Source: MFAQ01 sp964592455 | GTDB taxonomy: Bacteria > Patescibacteriota > Microgenomatia > UBA1400 > MFAQ01 | DNA: 16,434 bases | Direction: 5' to 3' | NCBI GenBank assembly: GCA_964592455.1 | Contig: CAZQDQ010000009.1 | Coordinates: 1-16,434, forward strand | In this document: positions 5,966 through 12,233 of the stretch, in pieces | Position numbering within the stretch: position 1 is the stretch's first letter | How the letters are laid out: every line of letters starts with the position of its first letter | The notes under the pieces: model-generated | Databases searched by the model: none | The model's input: only the letters and a program-made list of their open reading frames with translations | What the model was told of the DNA's origin: nothing | Program-made: the position numbers and the translations under genes

Positions 5966-8242
5966 TTATTTTAGAATTCGTTTTTCAATAAAGGCAATAT
6001 TTCTTCTGGTATTGTCAACAGCATCTGGGCTAACAGAAACGGATGTAATTCCCCATTTAACTAGTTTTTCGACTAAATCGGGATATTGGCTGGCCGCCTG
6101 ACCACACAATGAACAAGTAATTTTGTGTTTGGCTGCGGTTTTGATGACGTGTTCCAAAGCCCAGAGTACGGCGGGGTTGTTTTCGTCAAACTCGCTGGCG
6201 ACCATCTCGTTGTCTCTGTCTGTACCTAGAACTAACATTGTTAAATCATTTGAACCAATGGAAACTCCATCTATACCTACTTTTATAAAATCATCCAAAA
6301 GAATGACGTTGGCGGGAATCTCAACCATCATCCAAAGTTTAAAACTATTAGAGCGGGTTAAGCCAGCAGCAGCAACAATTTGCTTTACAGCAATCAACTC
6401 ATTTACGGTGCGGACAAAGGGAATCATAAGATGCAAGTTTTTAAAGCCGTATTTATTTCTGACAGTTTTTATTGCTTCTAGTTCTAAATTAAAGACAGCC
6501 TCATCTTTAATGTATCTATAGGCACCTCTGAACCCGAGCATAGGATTTGGTTCTATTGGTTCAAAATGAGTTCCTCCTTTTAAGTTTCTGTATTCATTGG
6601 TCTTAAAGTCGGAAGCACGATAAATAACAGGGCGATTGCCAAAACAATTGGTAAATTGAGCCAAATTATTTGCCAAAATTTTTACAAATTCATCTGACTT
6701 TTTGTCTTGTATCATTTTGCGAGGGTGAACTCCTATTTGGGCCATCATAAATTCAGCTCGAAGTAGTCCCACTCCATCAGAATTTCCTTGAGCTACTATC
6801 GGGGCTAAGTCAGGCTCACCTAGATTAACGTAAACTTTGGTCGCGGTCTCTGGAAAAGTTTCTTCTTTAAAGTTTTCAACTTTGGTGTTGGTATCTTTTT
6901 CTGGAAGGCCGTTGTATATGGTTCCGGTAGCGCCATCAACGGTAATAACCTGGTCTTCTTTTAGAATTTTTGTCGCCACTTTGGCACCAACGACAGCTGG
7001 TATTCCTAGCTCACGGGAAACAATAGCTGCATGGGAGGTCTGACCACCTTTGTCAGTGACGATTGCACTGGCTCTCTTCATGGCGGGGACAAAGTCTGGA
7101 CTGGTCATTTCAGTCACCAGTACGTCGCCCACTTTTACTTTATCAATTTGACTGGCACTAGTAATTTTTGTTACTTTGCCATAGCCAATGCCAAAAGAGG
7201 CTGGCTCACCCTGGATAATAGTTTTTAAATTTTTAATTTGGTCAGGTTTGGTAATTTTTTTAGTGCTGACAAAGTCCAGTGTGGTAATTGGTCTGGTTTG
7301 AACCAAATAAATTTTGCCACCTTCCACGGCAAATTCGCTGTCTTGGGGAAAATAATAGTGTTGGTGGACTTTAGCAGAGAGCTTGGCTACAGCAATGACT
7401 TCTTCATCGGTTAGTTTTCTTTGGTTTACTTTTGCTTTTGGAACGTCTGCTTTTTTAACACCGTTTGGGTGGTTTCTGACCTCCATAATTGTTTGAGGTA
7501 CTAGTGATCGAGAATGGATAGTGAAATCTTTTTTGTTTACTATATAGTGATCTGGGTTAACAACTCCCTGAACCATATAGTCTCCTAAGCCCCAAACAGC
7601 TTCAACTACAATTTGATTTTTATTGCGACTTACGGGGTTCACAGAAAATACAACACCAGAAACTTCTGATTGGACCATGAGCTGCACTGGCACCGCTAAG
7701 GCTACCTTAAAGTGGTCATAACCTTTGGTGGCACGATAAAAGATAGCTCTTGCTCCCCAAAGAGATCCCCAAGCATGACGGACAGCCTGAATAAGATTGG
7801 CTTCACCTTTGATATCTAGGTACGACTCTTGCTGGCCAGCAAAAGAGGCATCTGGTAAGTCTTCGGCAGTTGCGGATGAACGAACAGCAACTAAAGGTGA
7901 ACTATCGGATCTTTTTAAGTTTTTGTAAAAGCTAAAAATCTGGGTGACAAGATTGTTGGGAATATCTGCTGTGTGAATTAGTCTTTGGATTTTTATGGAG
8001 GCTTTTTCTAATTCTTTTTGGTTATTAATATCAGACTGACGAATAATTTCTTTGATGACAGGCTGAAGAGCATTATGTTCAATAACGTATTCATAGGCCT
8101 TTGAGGTAACCACAAAACCGTTTGGAACTGGCAAACCAACACTATACATTTCACCCAAGTTGGCCCCCTTACCTCCCACAAGAGGAATATCGTCCTTTCT
8201 TATATCTGAAAAGGGAAGTACTAGGGCAGGATGACGGGACAT
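5966..8242 (-). CDS. ppsA: Phosphoenolpyruvate synthase (pyruvate, water dikinase)
   Basis: PpsA interconverts pyruvate + ATP + water with PEP + AMP + phosphate. The 758 residues are near the E. coli length (792). The N-terminal ATP-grasp domain starts with VGGKGANLGEM (22-32) and carries AVRSSATAEDLPDASFAGQQ (119-138). It ends at VQTRPITT. The swivelling phosphohistidine domain has GGQTSHAAIVSRELGIPAV with the phosphorylated His404. The C-terminal PEP-binding TIM barrel has GLLRAEFM, GSNDLTMLVLGTDRD (663-677) and the catalytic Cys713 in CGQAAS, which favours PpsA. The ATG lies 1 nt after the upstream SIS gene stop, so translation is probably coupled. No pyruvate kinase is in the window; in such reduced genomes PpsA may work in the pyruvate-forming direction, which is inference. 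Confidence 0.96.
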   Translation of the reverse strand: MSRHPALVLPFSDIRKDDIPLVGGKGANLGEMYSVGLPVPNGFVVTSKAYEYVIEHNALQPVIKEIIRQSDINNQKELEKASIKIQRLIHTADIPNNLVTQIFSFYKNLKRSDSSPLVAVRSSATAEDLPDASFAGQQESYLDIKGEANLIQAVRHAWGSLWGARAIFYRATKGYDHFKVALAVPVQLMVQSEVSGVVFSVNPVSRNKNQIVVEAVWGLGDYMVQGVVNPDHYIVNKKDFTIHSRSLVPQTIMEVRNHPNGVKKADVPKAKVNQRKLTDEEVIAVAKLSAKVHQHYYFPQDSEFAVEGGKIYLVQTRPITTLDFVSTKKITKPDQIKNLKTIIQGEPASFGIGYGKVTKITSASQIDKVKVGDVLVTEMTSPDFVPAMKRASAIVTDKGGQTSHAAIVSRELGIPAVVGAKVATKILKEDQVITVDGATGTIYNGLPEKDTNTKVENFKEETFPETATKVYVNLGEPDLAPIVAQGNSDGVGLLRAEFMMAQIGVHPRKMIQDKKSDEFVKILANNLAQFTNCFGNRPVIYRASDFKTNEYRNLKGGTHFEPIEPNPMLGFRGAYRYIKDEAVFNLELEAIKTVRNKYGFKNLHLMIPFVRTVNELIAVKQIVAAAGLTRSNSFKLWMMVEIPANVILLDDFIKVGIDGVSIGSNDLTMLVLGTDRDNEMVASEFDENNPAVLWALEHVIKTAAKHKITCSLCGQAASQYPDLVEKLVKWGITSVSVSPDAVDNTRRNIAFIEKRILK

Positions 8243-8243
8243 T

Positions 8244-9224
8244 TTATGTTTTTACCTTATTAGTGATACTTAAATAATAGCTAAAATAGGACAAAAAGAC
8301 CACTGACTCGACAATTTGTTCGAACCAGTCAACAGTATCTGGTTTTATTTCAGTATAATTGATTCTTTTTTGATTAAGCAATTGCTTAAAGTCAGAAATA
8401 TCTGACTTTATGTTGTTTGGAAAAAGGTCAGAGTTTAGAAGCAGAACCTGATAATCTGACAAAACTTTTGTGGGATAAGTAAAGAGGTTTTCGGCAAAGT
8501 GCTTTACTTCTGGAAACTCCCAAAAACCCGAGAAAGCTTTGCTTTGGCGCGTAATTAACCCGCTAATAAATTTACCTACACCTGACAAGTGGCCAGAACT
8601 AAAGAGTAATACTGCCTTCTGAGAGTGCTTTTGAGAGAGAGATTTGGCAGGGTTATTTTTTTGATTGATGTCTCGTTTAAGTTTTTCTGAAGTGTTTTCT
8701 AAACTGAAAAAAACTTTGTCAAAGGAGATGGTTTTGCTAAATTGACTGTTAAAGCGAGTTAAGAGACCAAAGAGAAAACCCATGGTGTGAAAGTTGCTTT
8801 GAAAGCTAAGATCGATAGCACTCTCTGTTTGATATGAGCTGTGAGTCAGATAAAGTGGATTGTATTTTTTTGTTTGTATTTCCAAGATGACTGACTTAAT
8901 TTCTGATTGGTTTGGGATACTGGAAATAACTAACAAGAGTGAGTTTGTATTAGTATGAACAGGTAAACGAAATCCCGTAGAAACATGAAAGTTTATATTT
9001 AAAAAGAAGGGGTTTAAGGAGATTGCAAACTCTGCTAAGTGTTTATCAGCTCCAGTAGTAATAATATTAAAATCGGTGTACTCTTGTGGGGAAAGAGGTA
9101 AGAAGACATTTTGAGCATCAGTAAAACCTTTCTCAAAGTGACGTGGAGATTTCGTCAATACTTCGTAATTTTCGGATTTGTCGTAGCTATGATATGTCTT
9201 AAGATTGTCTAAATTAATACTCAC
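8244..9224 (-). CDS. Degenerate SIS-domain protein resembling bifunctional phosphoglucose/phosphomannose isomerase
   Basis: This 326-residue protein follows the layout of the PGI/PMI family (two SIS sugar-phosphate-binding domains). FNIITTGADKHLAEFA (52-67) sits where the family has its glycine-rich GMGGSxxxG strand-loop. LLLVISSIPNQSEIKSVI (96-113) aligns with the VIASSYSGNTEET phosphate loop. AVLLFSSGHLSGVGKFISG (204-222) matches the start of the second SIS domain, FWEFPEVKHFAE (234-245) the N-x-PE-x-xH segment, and VVFLSYFSYYLSITNKV (308-324) the C-terminal helix. The glycine-rich and Ser/Thr phosphate-binding residues are mostly lost and the protein stops before the family's last segment, so catalysis is doubtful. 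The start is GTG at 9224, exactly 6 nt after a -10 hexamer. It leads the ppsA-eno-gpmI operon. The fold call rests on pattern resemblance only. Confidence 0.55.
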   Translation of the reverse strand: MSINLDNLKTYHSYDKSENYEVLTKSPRHFEKGFTDAQNVFLPLSPQEYTDFNIITTGADKHLAEFAISLNPFFLNINFHVSTGFRLPVHTNTNSLLLVISSIPNQSEIKSVILEIQTKKYNPLYLTHSSYQTESAIDLSFQSNFHTMGFLFGLLTRFNSQFSKTISFDKVFFSLENTSEKLKRDINQKNNPAKSLSQKHSQKAVLLFSSGHLSGVGKFISGLITRQSKAFSGFWEFPEVKHFAENLFTYPTKVLSDYQVLLLNSDLFPNNIKSDISDFKQLLNQKRINYTEIKPDTVDWFEQIVESVVFLSYFSYYLSITNKVKT

Positions 9225-9230
9225 AAGGTT

Positions 9231-9236
9231 ATTTTA
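9231..9236 (-). promoter_or_regulatory. -10 element of the SIS-ppsA-eno-gpmI operon, predicted leaderless
   Basis: A TAAAAT hexamer on the minus strand ends exactly 6 nt before the GTG start at 9224, placing transcription start on the start codon. It lies just downstream of the terminator of the preceding gene, so a new transcript is needed here. No good -35 is seen; a T-rich run occupies that position. Confidence 0.5.
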
Positions 9237-9253
9237 ACTTATTTACAGACAAC

Positions 9254-9279
9254 AAAAAAACTCCCAATAAAGGGAGTTT
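9254..9279 (-). terminator. Intrinsic terminator after the 166-residue membrane protein gene
   Basis: An 8-bp perfect stem (9258-9265 with 9272-9279, loop of 6) is followed on the minus strand by seven T (9254-9260, partly shared with the stem). It sits 10 nt past the stop and separates this gene from the glycolytic operon. Confidence 0.85.
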
Positions 9280-9289
9280 ATATGACAGC

Positions 9290-9790
9290 TCACTTAAGTA
9301 ACCAAACAGCCTGTTTGTTTAGTGTGTCGTAAATAACAACGTATTCTTTAAACCTAATGGTACTAACACATACACTTGTTTCGACCTTTGTTTCACTCAA
9401 CATGAAGGAGTCAAGAAGTATGGTGATTTTTTGATCATCAAATTTTTCTTTACCAATGACCTGGACAGTTCCCAAAAGGTTTTTACCCTTAATTTCTCTG
9501 GTGTTTAAATAGGGAACAATTGTTACCTGCGATGTGCTAATTGCATAGCCGTCTTTTTCGAGCTCTTTAATTCTCTCCTGATATTCTTGAGCCGCTTCAT
9601 CTTTGGTCGCTTCAAATGTCTTTGCAGCAAACCAGAATGAAATAAGACAACCTGAGCCGACAAAGGCCATTATCAAGAAACTGGCTAAATCGTAATCTCT
9701 GTAAATAAAGTTTGCAATGGCAAGCCACCCAAAAAACGTAGCAACAGCAATTACTATACCAGCCCAATTACGCTTTGTTTTAATGTCCAT
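9290..9790 (-). CDS. Small protein with two N-terminal membrane helices, function unknown
   Basis: I do not recognise a family for this 166-residue protein. A short basic start (MDIKTKR) is followed by two hydrophobic segments, about residues 9-30 and 35-56, separated by a YRDYD turn. Next comes a charged, helix-forming stretch rich in E and K (about 60-80, possible short coiled coil), then a mostly beta-like soluble domain (about 85-166) with alternating hydrophobics and the end VIYDTLNKQAVWLLK. With a basic N terminus and short loop, both ends are probably cytoplasmic. ATG 9790 has a near-consensus Shine-Dalgarno GGAGGT 3 nt upstream, unusual in this window. It has its own extended -10 promoter and its own terminator, so it is a single-gene transcript after pncB. 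Confidence 0.75.
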   Translation of the reverse strand: MDIKTKRNWAGIVIAVATFFGWLAIANFIYRDYDLASFLIMAFVGSGCLISFWFAAKTFEATKDEAAQEYQERIKELEKDGYAISTSQVTIVPYLNTREIKGKNLLGTVQVIGKEKFDDQKITILLDSFMLSETKVETSVCVSTIRFKEYVVIYDTLNKQAVWLLK

Positions 9791-9816
9791 AAGACCTCCA
9801 ATTTAAGATTTTTAGT

Positions 9817-9825
9817 ATTATATCA
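9817..9825 (-). promoter_or_regulatory. Extended -10 promoter of the membrane protein gene
   Basis: On the minus strand TGATATAAT is a perfect extended -10 (TG-N-TATAAT). It predicts a leader of about 20 nt carrying the GGAGGT ribosome-binding site. The -35 position (TTTTAA) is poor, as is common for extended -10 promoters. Confidence 0.7.
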
Positions 9826-9841
9826 CTATCTATAGGTTATT

Positions 9842-9863
9842 AAAACACCCTCCGAAGAGGGTG
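9842..9863 (-). terminator. Intrinsic terminator of pncB with a UUCG tetraloop
   Basis: A 7-bp GC-rich stem (9846-9852 with 9857-9863) closes a C(UUCG)G tetraloop on the minus strand and is followed by TTTT. It lies 16 nt past the pncB stop. Confidence 0.88.
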
Positions 9864-9879
9864 GTGTTATAGCATTTTT

Positions 9880-11115
9880 TTAGTAAACCCAAGGATATTT
9901 TGTCTTAATACGTTCAATTTCGGCGATAATGTTCGGGTCACCGACATTTTTACCCTTACCGTCTGGGACTTTGGCAATTTTAGTGAAATTTTTTCCAGCA
10001 TTGAAGCTGAACGCGACAGGTTTCGCGACCATGTTCAGTGGTCGGTAAGCAGGTGTCTTTTTGAAAAATCTTTTATTATTCGTCAGTGCACCGCCAATGC
10101 CGAAACTGACATTGAACCATTGGTTGGCATAGTCATAAATTTTTGGTGCTGTTATATCATTTACTGAGTCTGTGAACATGGCCGTAACACCCTTGAGGTC
10201 GCGACGATTGCGCGGATGAGTGAAGTAAGCAACTAAATCGTCTGTGAAGTATTTGGGCTCATCACTATCATGCCGATATGAATTGATCATCTGTGTCATA
10301 CCCGGAGCAACAGTCGAAAAGTAAAGTCGGCGTCCCCAAGTATCTGGTAAGGCAGTACCAAGATCGTTGCCATAGACAGCTCTCCAGGCAAGACTGGCTA
10401 GCTCATTTGCATCCTCGATACCGTATCTTGCACCATGTAGTAAATACCAGAAATGATTTACTGTACCTTTAGGGATGAATCCTGTTTGTTCACAGTGATA
10501 CGGACTAGAACTACCAACATATGAGTCACCGCCAAACTGCGCATTTAGGACAGCAATTCGGTCGTGCATCCAGGTAAACGCACGACGACGTAGACCAAAT
10601 TCCGCAAACTTCATCTGCTTTTCGACAAACACCTCAATGATCCGTAAATATTCATCTTCCCAGTTATCGTCTGGATACCAGTCATAGACTTCGTTCCTGA
10701 TCTGAGAAGTAACCATCATTGTGATTTGCTCGGTAAAAATAATGTCGACAACCATACCTTTATATGATCCATACAGATGACCGTCTTCGTCTTGCCACAT
10801 CTTGATGTTGTCTGGATTAAAACGGTATTTAGCAAGCCACTCAAAAAAAACAGGATGAATAAATTTCCATGTTTGTTTTAGATAGTTGCGAAGCTTGGTA
10901 TGCGACTTTAGACCGCGCAGGTCTTGAAGCTTCTCCGTTAGTAGACCAGCAAAACCTTTTGGGTAGATTCCATAGTCACGTTCGACTATTTGACACTCAG
11001 CAATTGCTAATGGATAAAGTTGCAGGACGGCGTTAATTACGCTCACGTTGTAAACGTCTGTCTCGAGTGCGTCCCTTACAATGTCAAAGCCGTTTGATGT
11101 TTGGCTAAAATTCAT
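9880..11115 (-). CDS. pncB: Nicotinate phosphoribosyltransferase (E. coli PncB-like)
   Basis: PncB makes nicotinate mononucleotide from nicotinate, PRPP and ATP in NAD salvage. The 411 residues co-line with E. coli PncB (400): ALETDVYNVSVINAVLQLYP (TDAYKLHMQQAV), HPVFFEWLAKYRFNPDNI (LNWLREFRFNPEQV), FAEFGLRRRAF (DFGTRRRFS), GSSSPY (GTSNY), IPKGTVNHFW with the phosphorylatable His221 (GTQAHEW), RHDSDEP (281-287), FTDSVN, VSFGIGGALTNN and RPLNMVAKPV. It is divergent: Lys of DAYK is Asn23, GTSN is GSSS, and Glu after the His region is Phe222. ATG 11115 is chosen over an in-frame ATG at 11178, because AAGGAG lies 7 nt upstream of it and the -35/-10 lies between the two. Its composition looks less AT-rich than the flanks. 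It is flanked by its own promoter and terminator. Activity is likely but the altered active-site neighbours leave doubt. Confidence 0.85.
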   Translation of the reverse strand: MNFSQTSNGFDIVRDALETDVYNVSVINAVLQLYPLAIAECQIVERDYGIYPKGFAGLLTEKLQDLRGLKSHTKLRNYLKQTWKFIHPVFFEWLAKYRFNPDNIKMWQDEDGHLYGSYKGMVVDIIFTEQITMMVTSQIRNEVYDWYPDDNWEDEYLRIIEVFVEKQMKFAEFGLRRRAFTWMHDRIAVLNAQFGGDSYVGSSSPYHCEQTGFIPKGTVNHFWYLLHGARYGIEDANELASLAWRAVYGNDLGTALPDTWGRRLYFSTVAPGMTQMINSYRHDSDEPKYFTDDLVAYFTHPRNRRDLKGVTAMFTDSVNDITAPKIYDYANQWFNVSFGIGGALTNNKRFFKKTPAYRPLNMVAKPVAFSFNAGKNFTKIAKVPDGKGKNVGDPNIIAEIERIKTKYPWVY

Positions 11116-11151
11116 TCTCTCTCCTTGTTTTAAGTGTGCGAGATTTATGGG

Positions 11152-11191
11152 ATTATACAGTAAGTGTACTATATACACATAGTTATGTCAA
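11152..11191 (-). promoter_or_regulatory. pncB promoter region with overlapping inverted repeat
   Basis: On the minus strand a perfect -35 TTGACA (11191-11186), a 17-bp spacer and TACACT (11168-11163) make one promoter. A perfect TATAAT (11157-11152) just downstream could serve a second. An inverted repeat GTGTA-N5-TACAC (plus strand 11164-11178) overlaps the first -10 and spacer, the right place for a repressor operator. A repressor such as an NAD-responsive regulator is only a guess; none is in the window. Confidence 0.6.
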
Positions 11192-11192
11192 G

Positions 11193-11214
11193 AAAAATTC
11201 CCTCTTTGAGAGGG
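11193..11214 (-). terminator. Intrinsic terminator of the 96-residue gene
   Basis: A 6-bp stem CCCTCT/AGAGGG (11200-11205 with 11209-11214) with a 3-nt loop is followed by AATTTTT on the minus strand, directly after the stop codon. The pncB -35 begins within 2 nt of the T-run end, so the two units are packed tightly. Confidence 0.8.
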
Positions 11215-11215
11215 G

Positions 11216-11506
11216 TTATTCTGGTTCAGAAGGGAAGTTTTCTAGCTCGCCTGTAAGATGAAGATGTGGTAGTTGATCTTGTGCGACAACCTGCTCGGTG
11301 TAACCAATGTGGGTAATTTTTGTATAGTGGAAGATAAGCCCAGTTGTGGTTTGAACCTCATTCTCATCGACTGTTTTAACAATGAAAGTTTCCAAAGAGT
11401 GAGTGCCACCAAGCTGATTTGTGCCACTAATTCGGACGACTTGCCCCGGGACAAGCCTTGTGAGGGCGTGTTTAAAAAGGCTGTAATCATTAAGAAAGAT
11501 ACTCAT
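11216..11506 (-). CDS. Small acidic-tailed protein of unknown function
   Basis: I do not recognise this 96-residue protein. The predicted pattern is a short N-terminal helix (MSIFLNDYSLFKHALTRL) followed by several beta strands (QVVRISGTNQLGG, LETFIVKTVDENEVQTTTG, IFHYTKITHIGYT). This suggests a small SH3- or PRC-like barrel, followed by an acidic Pro/Glu tail. There are no cysteines, signal peptide or membrane segment. ATG 11506 is chosen over upstream GTG 11509 and TTG 11512 because AAAGGAG lies 8 nt before it. It has its own TATAAT promoter inside the end of holA and its own terminator, and lies just upstream of pncB on the same strand. A link to NAD salvage is possible but unsupported. 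Confidence 0.7.
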   Translation of the reverse strand: MSIFLNDYSLFKHALTRLVPGQVVRISGTNQLGGTHSLETFIVKTVDENEVQTTTGLIFHYTKITHIGYTEQVVAQDQLPHLHLTGELENFPSEPE

Positions 11507-11538
11507 CACCAATCTCCTTTTTTTAAGATGCTGTGGTG

Positions 11539-11544
11539 ATTATA
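11539..11544 (-). promoter_or_regulatory. -10 element for the 96-residue gene
   Basis: A perfect TATAAT on the minus strand lies 32 nt before the ATG at 11506, right after the holA stop; predicted leader about 26 nt including AAAGGAG. The -35 region, within the end of holA, has no good match. Confidence 0.55.
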
Positions 11545-11545
11545 C

Positions 11546-12229
11546 CTAAAGTTGGAGAAGGAAGTTGCTAAGCAGAGTTTTTAAGTCAAGCTGGGTTTTA
11601 CCTGTTTTAATAGAAAGGTCAATTTTGTATAGCTTGGCGTGTTTATCTAAAAGTTGGTCCAAGTTAAAAGCACTGGCCTGTTGCTTGAGCTTGTTAATGG
11701 CAAAGGGAGGTGCCTTTAAATGGGAGGGGTTAGTTTTGGCAATTATTAGTTGACGAATTTGGCGAACCAACATGGCAAAAATAAACTCAGGCTCTGCTTT
11801 TTTTTGTAAGAGGTCTTGAAAGCTGATTATTAGATTTTCTTTTTGATTTGGAGTAAATTTGTCTAAAAACCTAAAAATATCTGCTTCAATCTTAAAATTT
11901 TCTACTATAGCTCCTTTAAACTGTTTGATTGTAGAAGGGTGAATAGATTTTGTCTCATATAAAAGAATATTTTGATGGTTTTTAGATTTTAGAAACTGAA
12001 TGATTTTTTCCTGACTCTTCTTTTTTGTTCCGGAGAGCAAGTTGTTTAGAATCACAAAGTTACTATTACCGAAAAGGTCAGTTGGTTCTAATTCTTGTCT
12101 TAAATTTTCTACTTTTAAATTATTGGCATCAAGACTGATAACAGTGCAACCAATTTTTCTTTGCCCATCAATAAGTTCCTGTAATTTTTGCGATGATCCT
12201 AAGTTGTTTTCACCGTGGAGAATATACAT
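11546..12229 (-). CDS. holA: DNA polymerase III delta subunit, short form
   Basis: The delta subunit is the clamp-loader wrench that opens the sliding clamp. The protein starts with MYILHGENNLGSSQKLQELI, corresponding to the family's YLLxGExxYLxxxxxxxL. It continues with LRQELEPTDLFGNSNFVILNN (the ...LFxxxxLVxxxN segment), NILLYETKSIHPSTIKQF, FKIEADIFRFLDKF, EPEFIFAMLVRQIRQLIIAK (the domain III helix L..L.RQ.R.L) and ends LYKIDLSIKTGKTQLDLKTLLSNFLLQL, matching the family's LxxxDxxIKTGxxxxxxxLExLL. At 227 residues it is much shorter than E. coli HolA (343), with a shrunken middle region and no Walker A, as expected for delta. It begins 4 nt after the glycosidase gene stop, implying co-transcription from that promoter, with no Shine-Dalgarno. 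Confidence 0.88.
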   Translation of the reverse strand: MYILHGENNLGSSQKLQELIDGQRKIGCTVISLDANNLKVENLRQELEPTDLFGNSNFVILNNLLSGTKKKSQEKIIQFLKSKNHQNILLYETKSIHPSTIKQFKGAIVENFKIEADIFRFLDKFTPNQKENLIISFQDLLQKKAEPEFIFAMLVRQIRQLIIAKTNPSHLKAPPFAINKLKQQASAFNLDQLLDKHAKLYKIDLSIKTGKTQLDLKTLLSNFLLQL

Positions 12230-12233
12230 TGAC

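Noticed and set aside
6123..6521. 132-codon open frame antisense to ppsA on the plus strand
   Set aside because: It lies wholly inside a clearly coding gene, has no family resemblance, and no promoter or ribosome-binding site of its own was seen.
11116..11178. N-terminal 21-codon extension of pncB to an ATG at 11178
   Set aside because: The extension covers the promoter -10 elements and Shine-Dalgarno, and PncB homology begins after the internal ATG at 11115.
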